Assembly: GCF_020734105.1 (NCBI RefSeq)
Contig: NZ_JAJAFR010000003.1
Coordinates: forward strand, 248,001 to 312,000
DNA: 64,000 nt
Direction of reading: 5' to 3'
DNA from: Alkalihalobacillus deserti
Lineage (GTDB): Bacteria; Bacillota; Bacilli; Bacillales; Bacillaceae_D
Shown here: positions 54,084 to 62,193 of the stretch, one piece after another
Numbering within the stretch: position 1 is the stretch's first letter
Layout of the letters: each line of letters opens with the position of its first letter
Notes under the pieces: generated by a model
The model's database searches: none
What the model saw: only the letters and a program-made list of their open reading frames with translations
What the model was told of the DNA's origin: nothing
Made by a program: the position numbers and the translations under genes

Positions 54084-56345
54084 ATGTTTAAAAAAGATTT
54101 ACAACAAATATTAAATGAATTCAAATCAGATGAACAATGGAAAGAACGTATAGTCCATTGGCACGAAATGCCTGCTGTTGAAGCTAAGAGTAGACCGTTT
54201 CCTAATTCTTTGGATACTCGAATTCAACAAGCAATGCAGCGTCGCGGCATTGGTTCATTGTATTCACATCAAGCGGAAGCATTTCATTATACAAGAGAAA
54301 AAAAAGAAAATGTCGTTGCTGTGACTCCAACTGCATCCGGAAAAACGCTTTGTTACAACTTACCTGTTTTACAAGAAATCATTGAGAATGAGGAAAGTAG
54401 AGCTTTATATTTATTTCCGACAAAAGCACTGGCTCAAGATCAGAAAAGTGAGTTAAACGAGATCATTGACGAAATGGGCATGGCTGTAAAGTGTTTCACG
54501 TATGATGGAGATACCGCTCCAACTATCAGGCAAGCTGTGAGAAAGGCAGGACATGTTGTAATTACCAATCCTGACATGCTTCACTCTGCCATTTTGCCTC
54601 ACCATACAAAATGGGTCGCTTTCTTTGAAAACTTAAAATATGTTGTCATTGATGAACTTCATACGTACCGGGGGGTTTTCGGCAGTCACGTTGCAAATGT
54701 GATTAGGAGGCTTAAACGAATCGCTCGTTATTATGGGAGTGAACCAACCTTTATTTGTACATCAGCCACCATTGCTAATCCAAAAGAACTTGCTGAAGCA
54801 CTAACAGGATCTAACGTGCGTTTAATTGATCAGAACGGAGCACCTAGAGGGAAGAAACATTTTCTTTTTTTAAATCCACCCATTATTAATCAAGCGTTAA
54901 ACATTCGCCAAAGTGCGACGGTTCAAGTAAATAAGTTAGCCAAGCAGTTTCTGCAAAATAAAATCCAGACGATTGTATTTGCTAGAAGTCGTATAAGGGT
55001 TGAAATTATATTAAGCCACTTACAAGAATTAACAAAGAAGTACTTAGGGGATCAAACGATTCGTGGTTATCGTGGTGGGTACCTTCCTAAACAAAGGCGT
55101 GAAATAGAACGCGGATTAAGGCAAGGTGAAATCATTGGAGTGGTAAGCACAAATGCTCTTGAATTAGGTGTGGACATTGGTCAGCTCCAGGTTTGTATAA
55201 TGACTGGATATCCCGGTTCGGTCGCAAGTGCTTGGCAACAAGCAGGTCGCGCGGGCCGTAGACAGAATGAATCCGTTATCATCATGGTCGCAAGCTCTAC
55301 ACCCCTTGATCAATACATCGTTCAACACCCAGAATTCTTTTTTGATAAAAATCCTGAGTCTGCTCGTATTAATCCAGATAATCTTGTCATCTTAGTGGAC
55401 CACCTGAAATGTGCTGCTTACGAGCTTCCATTTAAACGAGGGGAGACGTTTGATGGAGTTGAAATTGAGGATATTTTAGAATTTTTAACGGAAGAGCAAG
55501 TTCTTCATGAGCGAGCAAATAAATGGTATTGGATGAATGATGCGTTTCCGGCTCATGGCATTAGCCTTCGCTCGGCTTCACAAGAGAATGTGGTCATTAT
55601 TGATCAAAGCGATGTGGCGAACTCGAAGGTTATAGGCGAAATGGACCGATTTAGCGCAATGACATTGCTTCATGATGAAGCAATTTACTTGCATCAAGGC
55701 GTTCAATATCAAGTAGAGTATCTAGATTGGGATGAAAAGAAAGCGTTTGTCCGAGAAGTGGATGTCGAATATTTTACTGATGCAAACTTGGCGGTGCAGC
55801 TTCGTGTATTAGAAGAAGATGAAATAAGAGAAGAAAAAGAGGTCACAGTCAGTTATGGTGATGTCATGGTAAATGCAAAAGCAACAATATTCAAGAAAAT
55901 CCGCATGTCGACTTTTGAGAACATTGGTTCAGGTCCTATTCATTTACCAGAAGAAGAACTTCATACAAGTGCGGTGTGGATTAGTTTCTCTGAGGACTTG
56001 ACAAATCGTTTCGGAGAAAGGGCATTTGACCAAGCGTTAACAGGGTTAGCTCAGCTTTTACAACAAGTAGCACCTGTTTTTGTGATGTGTGATCGCCATG
56101 ATCTTCATGTTGTTCCTCAAATGAAAGCAGAGCATTCTGAACAATCAACGATTTTTCTTTATGATCGGTATCCTGGCGGCATCGGTTTAGCTAAAGAAGT
56201 GTATCGTCATTTGCCAACCATATTAAAACAAGTAACACAACTTATTTCGGCTTGCCCATGTGAACAAGGATGTCCAGCCTGTGTAGGGGCAAGCGACGGG
56301 AATGTAAAGTCGTTAGTGAAACGTTTCATTCAGCTTCTAAAATAG
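54084..56345 (+). CDS. mrfA: MrfA (YprA), DEAD/DEAH-box repair helicase
   Basis: MrfA unwinds DNA in the UvrABC-independent mitomycin C repair route of B. subtilis. Motifs: Walker A TPTASGKT, Walker B VIDELHTYRG (DELH), SATIANP, ARSRIRVE, the GELIGVVSTNALELGVDIG region and QQAGRAGRR (motif VI). A C-terminal DUF1998-type zinc domain contains CPCEQGCPACVG with four cysteines. Length 753 aa matches YprA (~749). ATG follows GAGGTG. mrfB follows 20 bases later. Confidence 0.95.
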   Translation: MFKKDLQQILNEFKSDEQWKERIVHWHEMPAVEAKSRPFPNSLDTRIQQAMQRRGIGSLYSHQAEAFHYTREKKENVVAVTPTASGKTLCYNLPVLQEIIENEESRALYLFPTKALAQDQKSELNEIIDEMGMAVKCFTYDGDTAPTIRQAVRKAGHVVITNPDMLHSAILPHHTKWVAFFENLKYVVIDELHTYRGVFGSHVANVIRRLKRIARYYGSEPTFICTSATIANPKELAEALTGSNVRLIDQNGAPRGKKHFLFLNPPIINQALNIRQSATVQVNKLAKQFLQNKIQTIVFARSRIRVEIILSHLQELTKKYLGDQTIRGYRGGYLPKQRREIERGLRQGEIIGVVSTNALELGVDIGQLQVCIMTGYPGSVASAWQQAGRAGRRQNESVIIMVASSTPLDQYIVQHPEFFFDKNPESARINPDNLVILVDHLKCAAYELPFKRGETFDGVEIEDILEFLTEEQVLHERANKWYWMNDAFPAHGISLRSASQENVVIIDQSDVANSKVIGEMDRFSAMTLLHDEAIYLHQGVQYQVEYLDWDEKKAFVREVDVEYFTDANLAVQLRVLEEDEIREEKEVTVSYGDVMVNAKATIFKKIRMSTFENIGSGPIHLPEEELHTSAVWISFSEDLTNRFGERAFDQALTGLAQLLQQVAPVFVMCDRHDLHVVPQMKAEHSEQSTIFLYDRYPGGIGLAKEVYRHLPTILKQVTQLISACPCEQGCPACVGASDGNVKSLVKRFIQLLK

Positions 56346-56365
56346 AGAAGGGGAGGGTAAATGGA

Positions 56366-57631
56366 ATGACAATGAAAAACAAATTAGCACGGATGAAACA
56401 GCATATGGGAATAAAGAAAGATCAAAGTCATGCGAAAGTAGTTCTAGAAACAAAACATTCTAATCAAATACCTTATCAAGCTGAGTGGTATCAATTTGAC
56501 ACTAAACCTTCGTGGTTTGAGGATGGATACACTCTCATACGCGAAAAGGAGTATTCTCTTGATCACCAACATGGACGTTATCGTTTTTCAGATATATTCA
56601 ACGTGATAGATAGATGGCAAAATCACCAACAAAGTCATCCTCTATCTGCGAAAGATCGTAGCGTTGAGAATTTAATTTTTTTTGATACGGAAACAACTGG
56701 TTTAAGCAGTGGCGTAGGAAACACCATCTTTATGCTCGGCTATTGTCAGGTTAAATCTGATTCTGTTAAAGTAAAGCAGTTTTTTCTTCCAGGTCCAGAA
56801 TCTGAGGTAGCATTATATCACCACTTTCTAACAGATGTTGGTACATTAGGAAACCTTGTTACATATAACGGCAAGGCATTTGATTGGCCTCAGGTGAAGA
56901 CACGCCATACATTTGTAAGAGATCAAGTACCCAAATTACCCAAGTTTGGCCATTTTGATTTGTTACATGCATCTAGGCGACTTTGGAAAGATAGTTTACC
57001 TTCTTGTAAACTATCAATAATTGAAAAAGAAATTTTGGAGTTTGAGAGAGTTGAAGATACTCCAAGTTATATGGCACCTATGCTCTATTTTGATTTTCTA
57101 AGAGAACAAGATCCGGATTTTGTAAAAGGAGTATTTCAACATCATGAATGGGATGTTCTTTCTTTATTGATTTTGTATACACATCTTTCTACTACTATCT
57201 TAGATTGTGAAGCAGATCTCATTTCACCACGTGAGAAATTTCAAGTGGCTAGGTGGTATGAAGCACTAGGTGAAAAAGACATAGCAATGAATTTGTATGA
57301 GCAGTTAAAAGGGATTGGCAATGATGTAGCAGAAGCGAGTTTATTTGCTTATGCAAAAGGAAAAAAACAGCAAAGTGATTTTACAACTGCTCTTGAATCT
57401 TTTACAAAATTAATAGGGACGAAGGGCTTTACTTATTTAGCTGCTCTTGAATCTTCCAAATTATATGAACACCAATTTAAAGATTTTGAAAAAGCTTTAT
57501 ATTACAGTGGAAAAGTGCTAAAAGATAAAGATGAGTATGTGTCTAATCTGACGCAAGCAAAACAAGAAAAAATAATGAAAGAATTAGAACAAAGGAATGG
57601 GCGTTTAGAGAGAAAGAAGAACGTTACGTAA
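56366..57631 (+). CDS. mrfB: MrfB (YprB), DEDD-type exonuclease
   Basis: The nuclease partner of MrfA. FFDTETTGLSSGVGNTIFMLG holds the first Asp and Glu of a DEDD exonuclease (RNase H-like) domain, VTYNGKAFDWP and HEWDVLSLL the later catalytic Asp residues, and the C-terminal ~130 residues form TPR-like helices. ATG at 56366 is eight bases after GGGAGGG. Close to B. subtilis YprB (413 aa). Its position directly behind mrfA agrees with the known operon. Confidence 0.93.
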   Translation: MTMKNKLARMKQHMGIKKDQSHAKVVLETKHSNQIPYQAEWYQFDTKPSWFEDGYTLIREKEYSLDHQHGRYRFSDIFNVIDRWQNHQQSHPLSAKDRSVENLIFFDTETTGLSSGVGNTIFMLGYCQVKSDSVKVKQFFLPGPESEVALYHHFLTDVGTLGNLVTYNGKAFDWPQVKTRHTFVRDQVPKLPKFGHFDLLHASRRLWKDSLPSCKLSIIEKEILEFERVEDTPSYMAPMLYFDFLREQDPDFVKGVFQHHEWDVLSLLILYTHLSTTILDCEADLISPREKFQVARWYEALGEKDIAMNLYEQLKGIGNDVAEASLFAYAKGKKQQSDFTTALESFTKLIGTKGFTYLAALESSKLYEHQFKDFEKALYYSGKVLKDKDEYVSNLTQAKQEKIMKELEQRNGRLERKKNVT

Positions 57632-57955
57632 TTGTACGTTCACCATTTCCTGGGGAAGCGCAAAAAACCTTTTTCTTGAACAAAAATCAACAAATTTATG
57701 AACACAGCTTTGCAAGTTTAAGTAATGTAAAAAAAAGAATTGTCATTACGTGTAGAAACCGTTACAATATGTTCGATATTCTTCTAAGAAATGAGTGAAC
57801 AAAATGTATCGAGCGATATTGGTATTGTTTTTTTTGATGATTGGCCTCACATTTTTTATTATGATTGAAATGCGAGATTCTGCATTGCAAATTTTATAAT
57901 TTACTAGTGAAGTTGATATATAGCTTTAGGCGTTTATTTAGGCGATATGATTAGT
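57632..57955 (+). other. Intergenic region before cotD without a recognised gene
   Basis: The 320-base region between mrfB and the cotD promoter is A/T-rich. A short frame near 57804 (starting MYRAILVLFFLMIGLTFFI) would encode a ~31-residue hydrophobic peptide without clear ribosome binding site; I do not call it a gene. Confidence 0.35.
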
Positions 57956-57983
57956 ACATCTAGGTTTATAGATACATAGGTTA
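57956..57983 (+). promoter_or_regulatory. Candidate sigma-K promoter of cotD
   Basis: AC at 57956-57957, a 17-base spacer and CATAGGTTA (57975-57983) match the sigma-K pattern AC-N16/17-CATANNNTA, 35 bases before the gene. B. subtilis cotD is expressed from sigma-K. Confidence 0.6.
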
Positions 57984-58017
57984 ATATTGACTCAACTTTA
58001 AAAGGAGGAAATAACTT

Positions 58018-58578
58018 ATGTATTGCAAACCAAGACCTAATTTTTGTAAGCTTCCAACAACAACTCAAGTGATGCCAGCGCAAGTTGCGCCGACACAGCA
58101 AAACATTGTTGAGAAAACGTGTGAGTATGTGGTTCCGCATGTCTACCCAACACACACTCATCATCAAACAAACCATGTTTACAAACATGTTGCAAGCTAT
58201 CCACAAACACAATCTGCTGATCAACAAATCTTTAATCAGCAATTTGTAGCTCCAGCACCTGGTCCACAAGTAGCAGGAGCAATGTCTCCGGCAGGTCCAG
58301 GCTTCGGCGGCCCGGGCTTCGGCCCCCAAGTAGCAGGGGCAATGTCTCCAGCAGCAGGCCCGGGCTATGGCCCCCAAGTAGCAGGGGCAATGTCTCCAGC
58401 AGCAGGCCCGGGCTATGGCCCCCAAGTAGCAGGGGCAATGTCTCCAGCAGCAGGCCCAGGCTATGGCCCGAAAGTAGCGGGGGCAATGTCTCCAGCAGCA
58501 GGCCCAGGCTATGGCCCGAAAGTAGCGGGAGCAATGTCACCGCACATGCACGGTAAAGGCTGCGGTTGTAGACGTTAG
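58018..58578 (+). CDS. cotD: CotD-like spore coat protein expanded by a 16-residue repeat
   Basis: The N-terminal ~75 residues (CKPRP..., VVPHVYPTHTHHQTNHVYKH, a His-rich block) resemble B. subtilis CotD (75 aa), an inner-coat protein. The rest is a tandem repeat of the unit GPQVAGAMSPAAGPGY, six occurrences of VAGAMSP, the last two with Lys instead of Gln, then a cysteine-rich end GKGCGCRR. B. subtilis CotD lacks such an extension. GGAGGAAATAACTT precedes ATG. Position between mrfB and ypsA equals the B. subtilis order. Expected in the mother cell late in sporulation. Confidence 0.88.
   Translation: MYCKPRPNFCKLPTTTQVMPAQVAPTQQNIVEKTCEYVVPHVYPTHTHHQTNHVYKHVASYPQTQSADQQIFNQQFVAPAPGPQVAGAMSPAGPGFGGPGFGPQVAGAMSPAAGPGYGPQVAGAMSPAAGPGYGPQVAGAMSPAAGPGYGPKVAGAMSPAAGPGYGPKVAGAMSPHMHGKGCGCRR
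58258..58545 (+). repeat. 48-bp tandem repeat inside cotD
   Basis: Unit length 48 bases (16 codons); six VAGAMSP units, the first diverged. The repeat is much richer in G and C than the surroundings, and the internal copies are nearly identical at the DNA level, so recent expansion is likely. Confidence 0.9.
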
Positions 58579-58589
58579 TAGTAACAACT

Positions 58590-58625
58590 AGAGCGAACTG
58601 TGAGTCCAGTTCGCTCTTTCTCTTT
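58590..58625 (+). terminator. Terminator of cotD
   Basis: AGAGCGAACTG / CAGTTCGCTCT perfect stem with T-rich tail. Confidence 0.92.
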
Positions 58626-58655
58626 ACACATTGAAAAGAAGTGTGGTGAAAATGA

Positions 58656-59213
58656 ATGAAATCAATCGTTGTTTCGGGTTATAAAGGGCATGAACTTGGC
58701 ATTTTTGATCAAAAACACAAGGGGATTTATTTCATAAAAAAAGCGATTGAACAACGACTAAGATCACTAGTGGAAGAAGGGCTTGAATGGGTCATTATTT
58801 CGGGGCAATTAGGAGTCGAGCTTTGGGCAGCTGAAGTAGTTCTTCAATTAAAAGAAGAATACCCTAAATTGCAGTTAGCTGTGTTAACTCCATTTTTGCA
58901 GCAAGAGGATAGATGGCAGGAAGCAACGAAATTATATTATCAAGAAATTGTTCAACAAGCGGACTTCCAAGATAGTATCACAAGAAGGTCTTATGATAAC
59001 CCTGCTCAGCTAAGACAAAAAAATGAATTTCTTATTGCAAAAGCAGATGGGTTATTGCTCCTGTATGATGAGGAAAAGCCAGGGTCTCCTACCTATTATC
59101 TAGAAATAGCAAAAAAACGTGAATCTTTTGAGCATTTTCCAATTTTAATCATAACGCCAACAGATCTTGATATATTAGTACAAGAAGAGCAATATGAAAG
59201 CTTTGATGGTTAG
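58656..59213 (+). CDS. ypsA: YpsA, SLOG-superfamily protein (DUF1273)
   Basis: The N-terminus SIVVSGYKGHELGIF is the Rossmann-like SLOG nucleotide-binding start, with EWVIISGQLGVELWAAEV and DGLLLLYDEEKPGSPTYYLE as further family signatures. B. subtilis YpsA influences cell division and sporulation-stage processes; no enzymatic activity is proved. Length (185 aa) is full. GTGTGGTGA lies before ATG at 58656. gpsB follows, as in B. subtilis. Confidence 0.92.
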   Translation: MKSIVVSGYKGHELGIFDQKHKGIYFIKKAIEQRLRSLVEEGLEWVIISGQLGVELWAAEVVLQLKEEYPKLQLAVLTPFLQQEDRWQEATKLYYQEIVQQADFQDSITRRSYDNPAQLRQKNEFLIAKADGLLLLYDEEKPGSPTYYLEIAKKRESFEHFPILIITPTDLDILVQEEQYESFDG

Positions 59214-59293
59214 TGTTTTAATAATTGAAATTGACAAGAACGCAAACTTTTGGAAAAATAGTAGAGAAGCCGTACATATAAGAGGTGATGGGA

Positions 59294-59608
59294 ATGAACC
59301 AACAGCAAAGTATTCGTTTTACTGCGAAGGAAATTTTGGAGAAAGACTTTAAAACAAGCATGCGGGGATATAATCCAGATGAGGTAGATAAATTTTTAGA
59401 TGCAGTTATACAAGATTACGAGCTTTTTCAACGTAAAGTTGAACTTTTAGAACAAGAAAATGCAGCCCTTAAACGAGAAGTGAAAAAAGTATCTGAACGT
59501 ACGCAAAGGCAGGCACCTGCTCAAACAGTGGGAAGTACGAATTATGACATCCTTCAGCGACTCTCAAATTTAGAGAAGAAGGTATTTGGAAATAAATTGT
59601 ACGAGTAG
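59294..59608 (+). CDS. gpsB: GpsB, DivIVA-like cell-division regulator
   Basis: GpsB shuttles PBP1 between septal and lateral wall synthesis. The N-terminal lipid/PBP-binding DivIVA domain has [20 protein letters not shown] and DEVDKFLD, followed by a coiled coil (about 40-70), a Gln/Pro linker and the C-terminal trimerising helix [19 protein letters not shown]. Translation from ATG at 59294, with AGAGGTGA upstream, gives 104 residues; an in-frame start at 59285 overlaps that site. Confidence 0.95.
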   Translation: MNQQQSIRFTAKEILEKDFKTSMRGYNPDEVDKFLDAVIQDYELFQRKVELLEQENAALKREVKKVSERTQRQAPAQTVGSTNYDILQRLSNLEKKVFGNKLYE

Positions 59609-59621
59609 GAGATTGATATGA

Positions 59622-60014
59622 ATGGTGGATGTTTATATTGACGGCGCTAGCGCTGGGGATCCGGGCCCTTCCGGTGCGGGAATATTTATCAATTATAAAA
59701 ATGGTCAAGTTGAAAATTACGCCATTCCTTTAACTATTATGTCCAACCATGAAGCAGAGTATGAAGCTCTAATTTATGCACTGGATCTCTGTCTTGAAAA
59801 AGGAATGACAATTGTTTCGTTTCGAACTGATTCTAAATTAATTGATGATGCTATTGAAAAGCGCTTTGTCAAAAATAAAAAATTTCAACCATATTTAGAA
59901 AAAGCGATTGAAAAAATTGATCAGTTTGATCTTTTCTTCATCAAATGGGTTCCAAGTAATCAGAATAAAAATGCTGATAGACTAGCAAGACAAGCAATAA
60001 GAAAGAAGAAATAA
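59622..60014 (+). CDS. Ribonuclease HI family protein
   Basis: A 130-residue RNase H-fold protein with DVYIDGASAGDPGPSGAGI (first Asp), HEAEYEALIYAL (Glu), FRTDSKLIDDAI (Asp) and NADRLARQAI (last Asp), so all four carboxylates of RNase HI are present. It resembles YpdQ/YpeP of B. subtilis more than E. coli RnhA, lacking the basic protrusion. Expected to degrade RNA in RNA/DNA hybrids, but some Bacillus relatives are inactive. GGAGATTGATATGA precedes ATG. Confidence 0.9.
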   Translation: MVDVYIDGASAGDPGPSGAGIFINYKNGQVENYAIPLTIMSNHEAEYEALIYALDLCLEKGMTIVSFRTDSKLIDDAIEKRFVKNKKFQPYLEKAIEKIDQFDLFFIKWVPSNQNKNADRLARQAIRKKK

Positions 60015-60021
60015 ATACCTA

Positions 60022-60050
60022 TTGATTCCTTTTCTAATTAAAGGTATAAT
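60022..60050 (+). promoter_or_regulatory. Sigma-A promoter of rnpB
   Basis: TTGATT (60022-60027), 17-bp spacer, TATAAT (60045-60050); the RNase P RNA starts shortly afterwards. Confidence 0.75.
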
Positions 60051-60067
60051 AACCTTTGTCGCTTAAG

Positions 60068-60480
60068 ACAACATTAAACATTCAGGTAACCGCTGTACGT
60101 TTACGTGTAGAGGAAAGTCCATGCTCGCACGGGCTGAGATGCCCGTAGTGTTCGTGCCTAGCCAATAAATAAGCTAGGGTAGTCTGGTTTCGACTGGGCT
60201 AACGGCAAGGTAAGCACCTAAGTCTTTGGATATGGTGTGAGGCCTTTGAAAGTGCCACAGTGACGGAGTCTGTTCGGAAACGAATAGAGTGGAACGCGGT
60301 AAACCCCACGAGCGAGAAACCCAAAATATGGTAGGGGCATCTTCTCAAAATTGGAAATGAACATATGAGAAGGACAGGGGAAATACCTTGTAGATAGATG
60401 GTTACCACCGGAGTACGAGGTTCATCACCGTTTGCAGTACAAAGGAACAGAACATGGCTTATCGAATGTTTAGTGGATGA
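60068..60480 (+). ncRNA. rnpB: RNase P RNA, class B
   Basis: The RNA component of RNase P, the ribozyme that trims tRNA 5' ends. Conserved blocks are AGAGGAAAGTCCATGCTCGC, GAAAGTGCCACAGTGACGGA, GTGGAACGCGGTAAACCCC, CGAGCGAGAAACCCAAA, and ACATGGCTTATCGAATGTTT at the 3' end, in the order and spacing of B. subtilis rnpB. The outermost helix P1 pairs about 60071-60084 with 60463-60476, which sets the ends within a few bases. It follows the RNase HI-like gene and precedes ypsC, as expected. Confidence 0.96.
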
Positions 60481-60482
60481 TT

Positions 60483-60512
60483 AAAAAAACCCCCTTATTG
60501 GGGCTTTTTTTA
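60483..60512 (+). terminator. Terminator of rnpB
   Basis: CCCC..GGGG stem flanked by seven A residues before and seven T residues after. Confidence 0.92.
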
Positions 60513-60637
60513 TAGACTTTTTTCAAAAAGGTTCCTTTCCCCTTTTGAAAAAAGTAGTAGAACAGTCAAAGTTTGTTTTCGATATTAAGACAATATATAA
60601 TGAAGATATTAAGTTAAGTTATCTGAAGGAGTACATA

Positions 60638-61777
60638 ATGGAAAAAGTAACGCTAATTGCAACAGCAACAATGGGGCTAGAAGCACTTGTTGCTAGGGAA
60701 GTGAAAGATTTGGGATATGAAGATGTGCAAGTAGAGAATGGGAAAGTTACTTTTACTGCGGATGTCTCAGCCATTCCAAGAGCCAATTTGTGGCTCCGGA
60801 CAGCCGATCGTATAAAGTTAAAAGTAGGCGAATTCAAAGCTTATACGTTTGATGAATTATTTGAGAAGACTAAGGCTTTGCCATGGGCGGATATCATTCC
60901 GGTTGATGCTGAGTTTCCGGTTATTGGAAAGTCAGTAAAATCAAAATTATTTAGCGTTTCAGATTGTCAGGCCATTGTGAAAAAAGCGGTAGTAGAAAGC
61001 ATGAAGAAAAAATATAACCAAGGCTGGTTTGACGAAGACGGTCCATTTTACCGTATTGAAGTCGCGTTACATAAAGATGTAGCGACATTAACAATCGATT
61101 CCAGTGGGACGGGTCTACACAAGCGAGGCTATCGTTATTTACATAATGAAGCACCGCTTAAGGAAACGTTAGCAGCGGCGATGATTATGCTTACGCCGTG
61201 GAAGCCTGATCGTCCGTTTGCAGATCCATTTACAGGGTCTGGGACGATTCCCATTGAAGCAGCAATGATTGGCCAAAATATCGCACCTGGATTTAATCGA
61301 GATTTCGCATCTGAAGATTGGAACTGGATTGGAAATGATGTATGGGATAAAGCTCGTCAAGAAGTAGAGGATGCTGCCAACTATGATCAGCCACTCGATA
61401 TTTTAGGAGCTGATATTGATCATCGAAGTGTCGAACTGGCTAGTAACAACGCAATGGAAGCTGGATTTGGTGATTTAATTAAATTCAAACAAATGCAAGT
61501 GAAGGATTTTAGACACCGTGGTGAATATGGAGTTTTGATCGGAAATCCTCCGTATGGAGAGCGCTTAGGTGAACGTCATGAAGTAGAAGAAATGTATCGA
61601 GATATGGGTAAGACCTTTAACCAGTTTCTTGAAACGTGGTCAATCTATATGTTAACTTCACACGAAGGATTTGAAGGGCTCTATGGTCAAAAAGCAACAA
61701 AAAAACGTAAGCTCTATAATGGTAATTTGAAAGTCGATTATTATCAATTTTTTGGTCCAAGGCCACCGAGAGTTTAA
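60638..61777 (+). CDS. ypsC: YpsC, THUMP-domain class I rRNA/tRNA methyltransferase (RlmL-like)
   Basis: An N-terminal THUMP domain (about 3-165) is followed by a Rossmann methyltransferase domain. SAM-binding FADPFTGSGTIPIEAAMIG, DIDHRSVELASNNAMEAG and catalytic-loop IGNPPYGERLG (NPPY) are clear. B. subtilis YpsC is the RlmL-type enzyme for N2-methylguanine in 23S rRNA (m2G). ATG at 60638 follows AGGAG TACATA; the longer frame has no site. Length 379 aa is close to the family. Next to rnpB as in B. subtilis. Confidence 0.93.
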   Translation: MEKVTLIATATMGLEALVAREVKDLGYEDVQVENGKVTFTADVSAIPRANLWLRTADRIKLKVGEFKAYTFDELFEKTKALPWADIIPVDAEFPVIGKSVKSKLFSVSDCQAIVKKAVVESMKKKYNQGWFDEDGPFYRIEVALHKDVATLTIDSSGTGLHKRGYRYLHNEAPLKETLAAAMIMLTPWKPDRPFADPFTGSGTIPIEAAMIGQNIAPGFNRDFASEDWNWIGNDVWDKARQEVEDAANYDQPLDILGADIDHRSVELASNNAMEAGFGDLIKFKQMQVKDFRHRGEYGVLIGNPPYGERLGERHEVEEMYRDMGKTFNQFLETWSIYMLTSHEGFEGLYGQKATKKRKLYNGNLKVDYYQFFGPRPPRV

Positions 61778-62193
61778 ATTTCATTTACCGTATTTTGGAA
61801 TGATAAAGACAGGATAAACATAGCGAAGAAGCACATTCTAATATCGAGGTCAGCAGTTTGACTGTTGCCTCAATGACCATATCCCATCAAGTTGATGTTC
61901 ACATATACAACAGGAAAAAGACGATTACATCACTAAAAAAGGTGATTGCGTTTAACAGTGACCCTTTTTACGAGTGTTCCTTAGAACATAATTGAAAAGA
62001 GATGTCTCTTTAAAGCCTATGATCGTTACTACCCAGATTGTAACTTGAATGAGAATGCTTGAGTAAGGTTAATGGTTAGAGGAGAAGGTCACATTGTGTG
62101 GACCTTCTCTTCTTTTGATTAAAAAAAGTTTCGTTTTCTGAAAAAGTATACTATTCTTTTAAATATACTTTATTTTAAAATGGATGGTGTACT
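61778..62193 (+). other. Intergenic region before the kinase gene, hairpins only
   Basis: No gene is supported in these 416 bases. An imperfect hairpin (GAGGTCAGCAGT / ACTGTTGCCTC, near 61845-61872) has no T tail, and a terminator lies at 62078-62117. The rest is A/T-rich. Confidence 0.45.
62078..62117 (+). terminator. Terminator upstream of the kinase gene
   Basis: GAGAAGGTC / GACCTTCTC perfect stem with A/G-rich and T-rich flanks; probably ends ypsC transcription. Confidence 0.8.

Noticed and set aside
57804..57900. Hydrophobic ~31-codon frame before cotD
   Set aside because: Only weak start signals are present and such short hydrophobic frames are frequent in A/T-rich DNA.
57934..58540. 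Long minus-strand frames (163 and 102 codons) opposite cotD
   Set aside because: They arise from the G/C-rich 48-bp repeat read on the other strand, have no ribosome binding site, and the plus-strand frame has the cotD N-terminus, promoter and terminator.
58258..58545. Regular 48-bp repeat as a CRISPR array
   Set aside because: There are no unique spacers, the repeat is in frame inside a coat-protein gene, and no cas genes are present.
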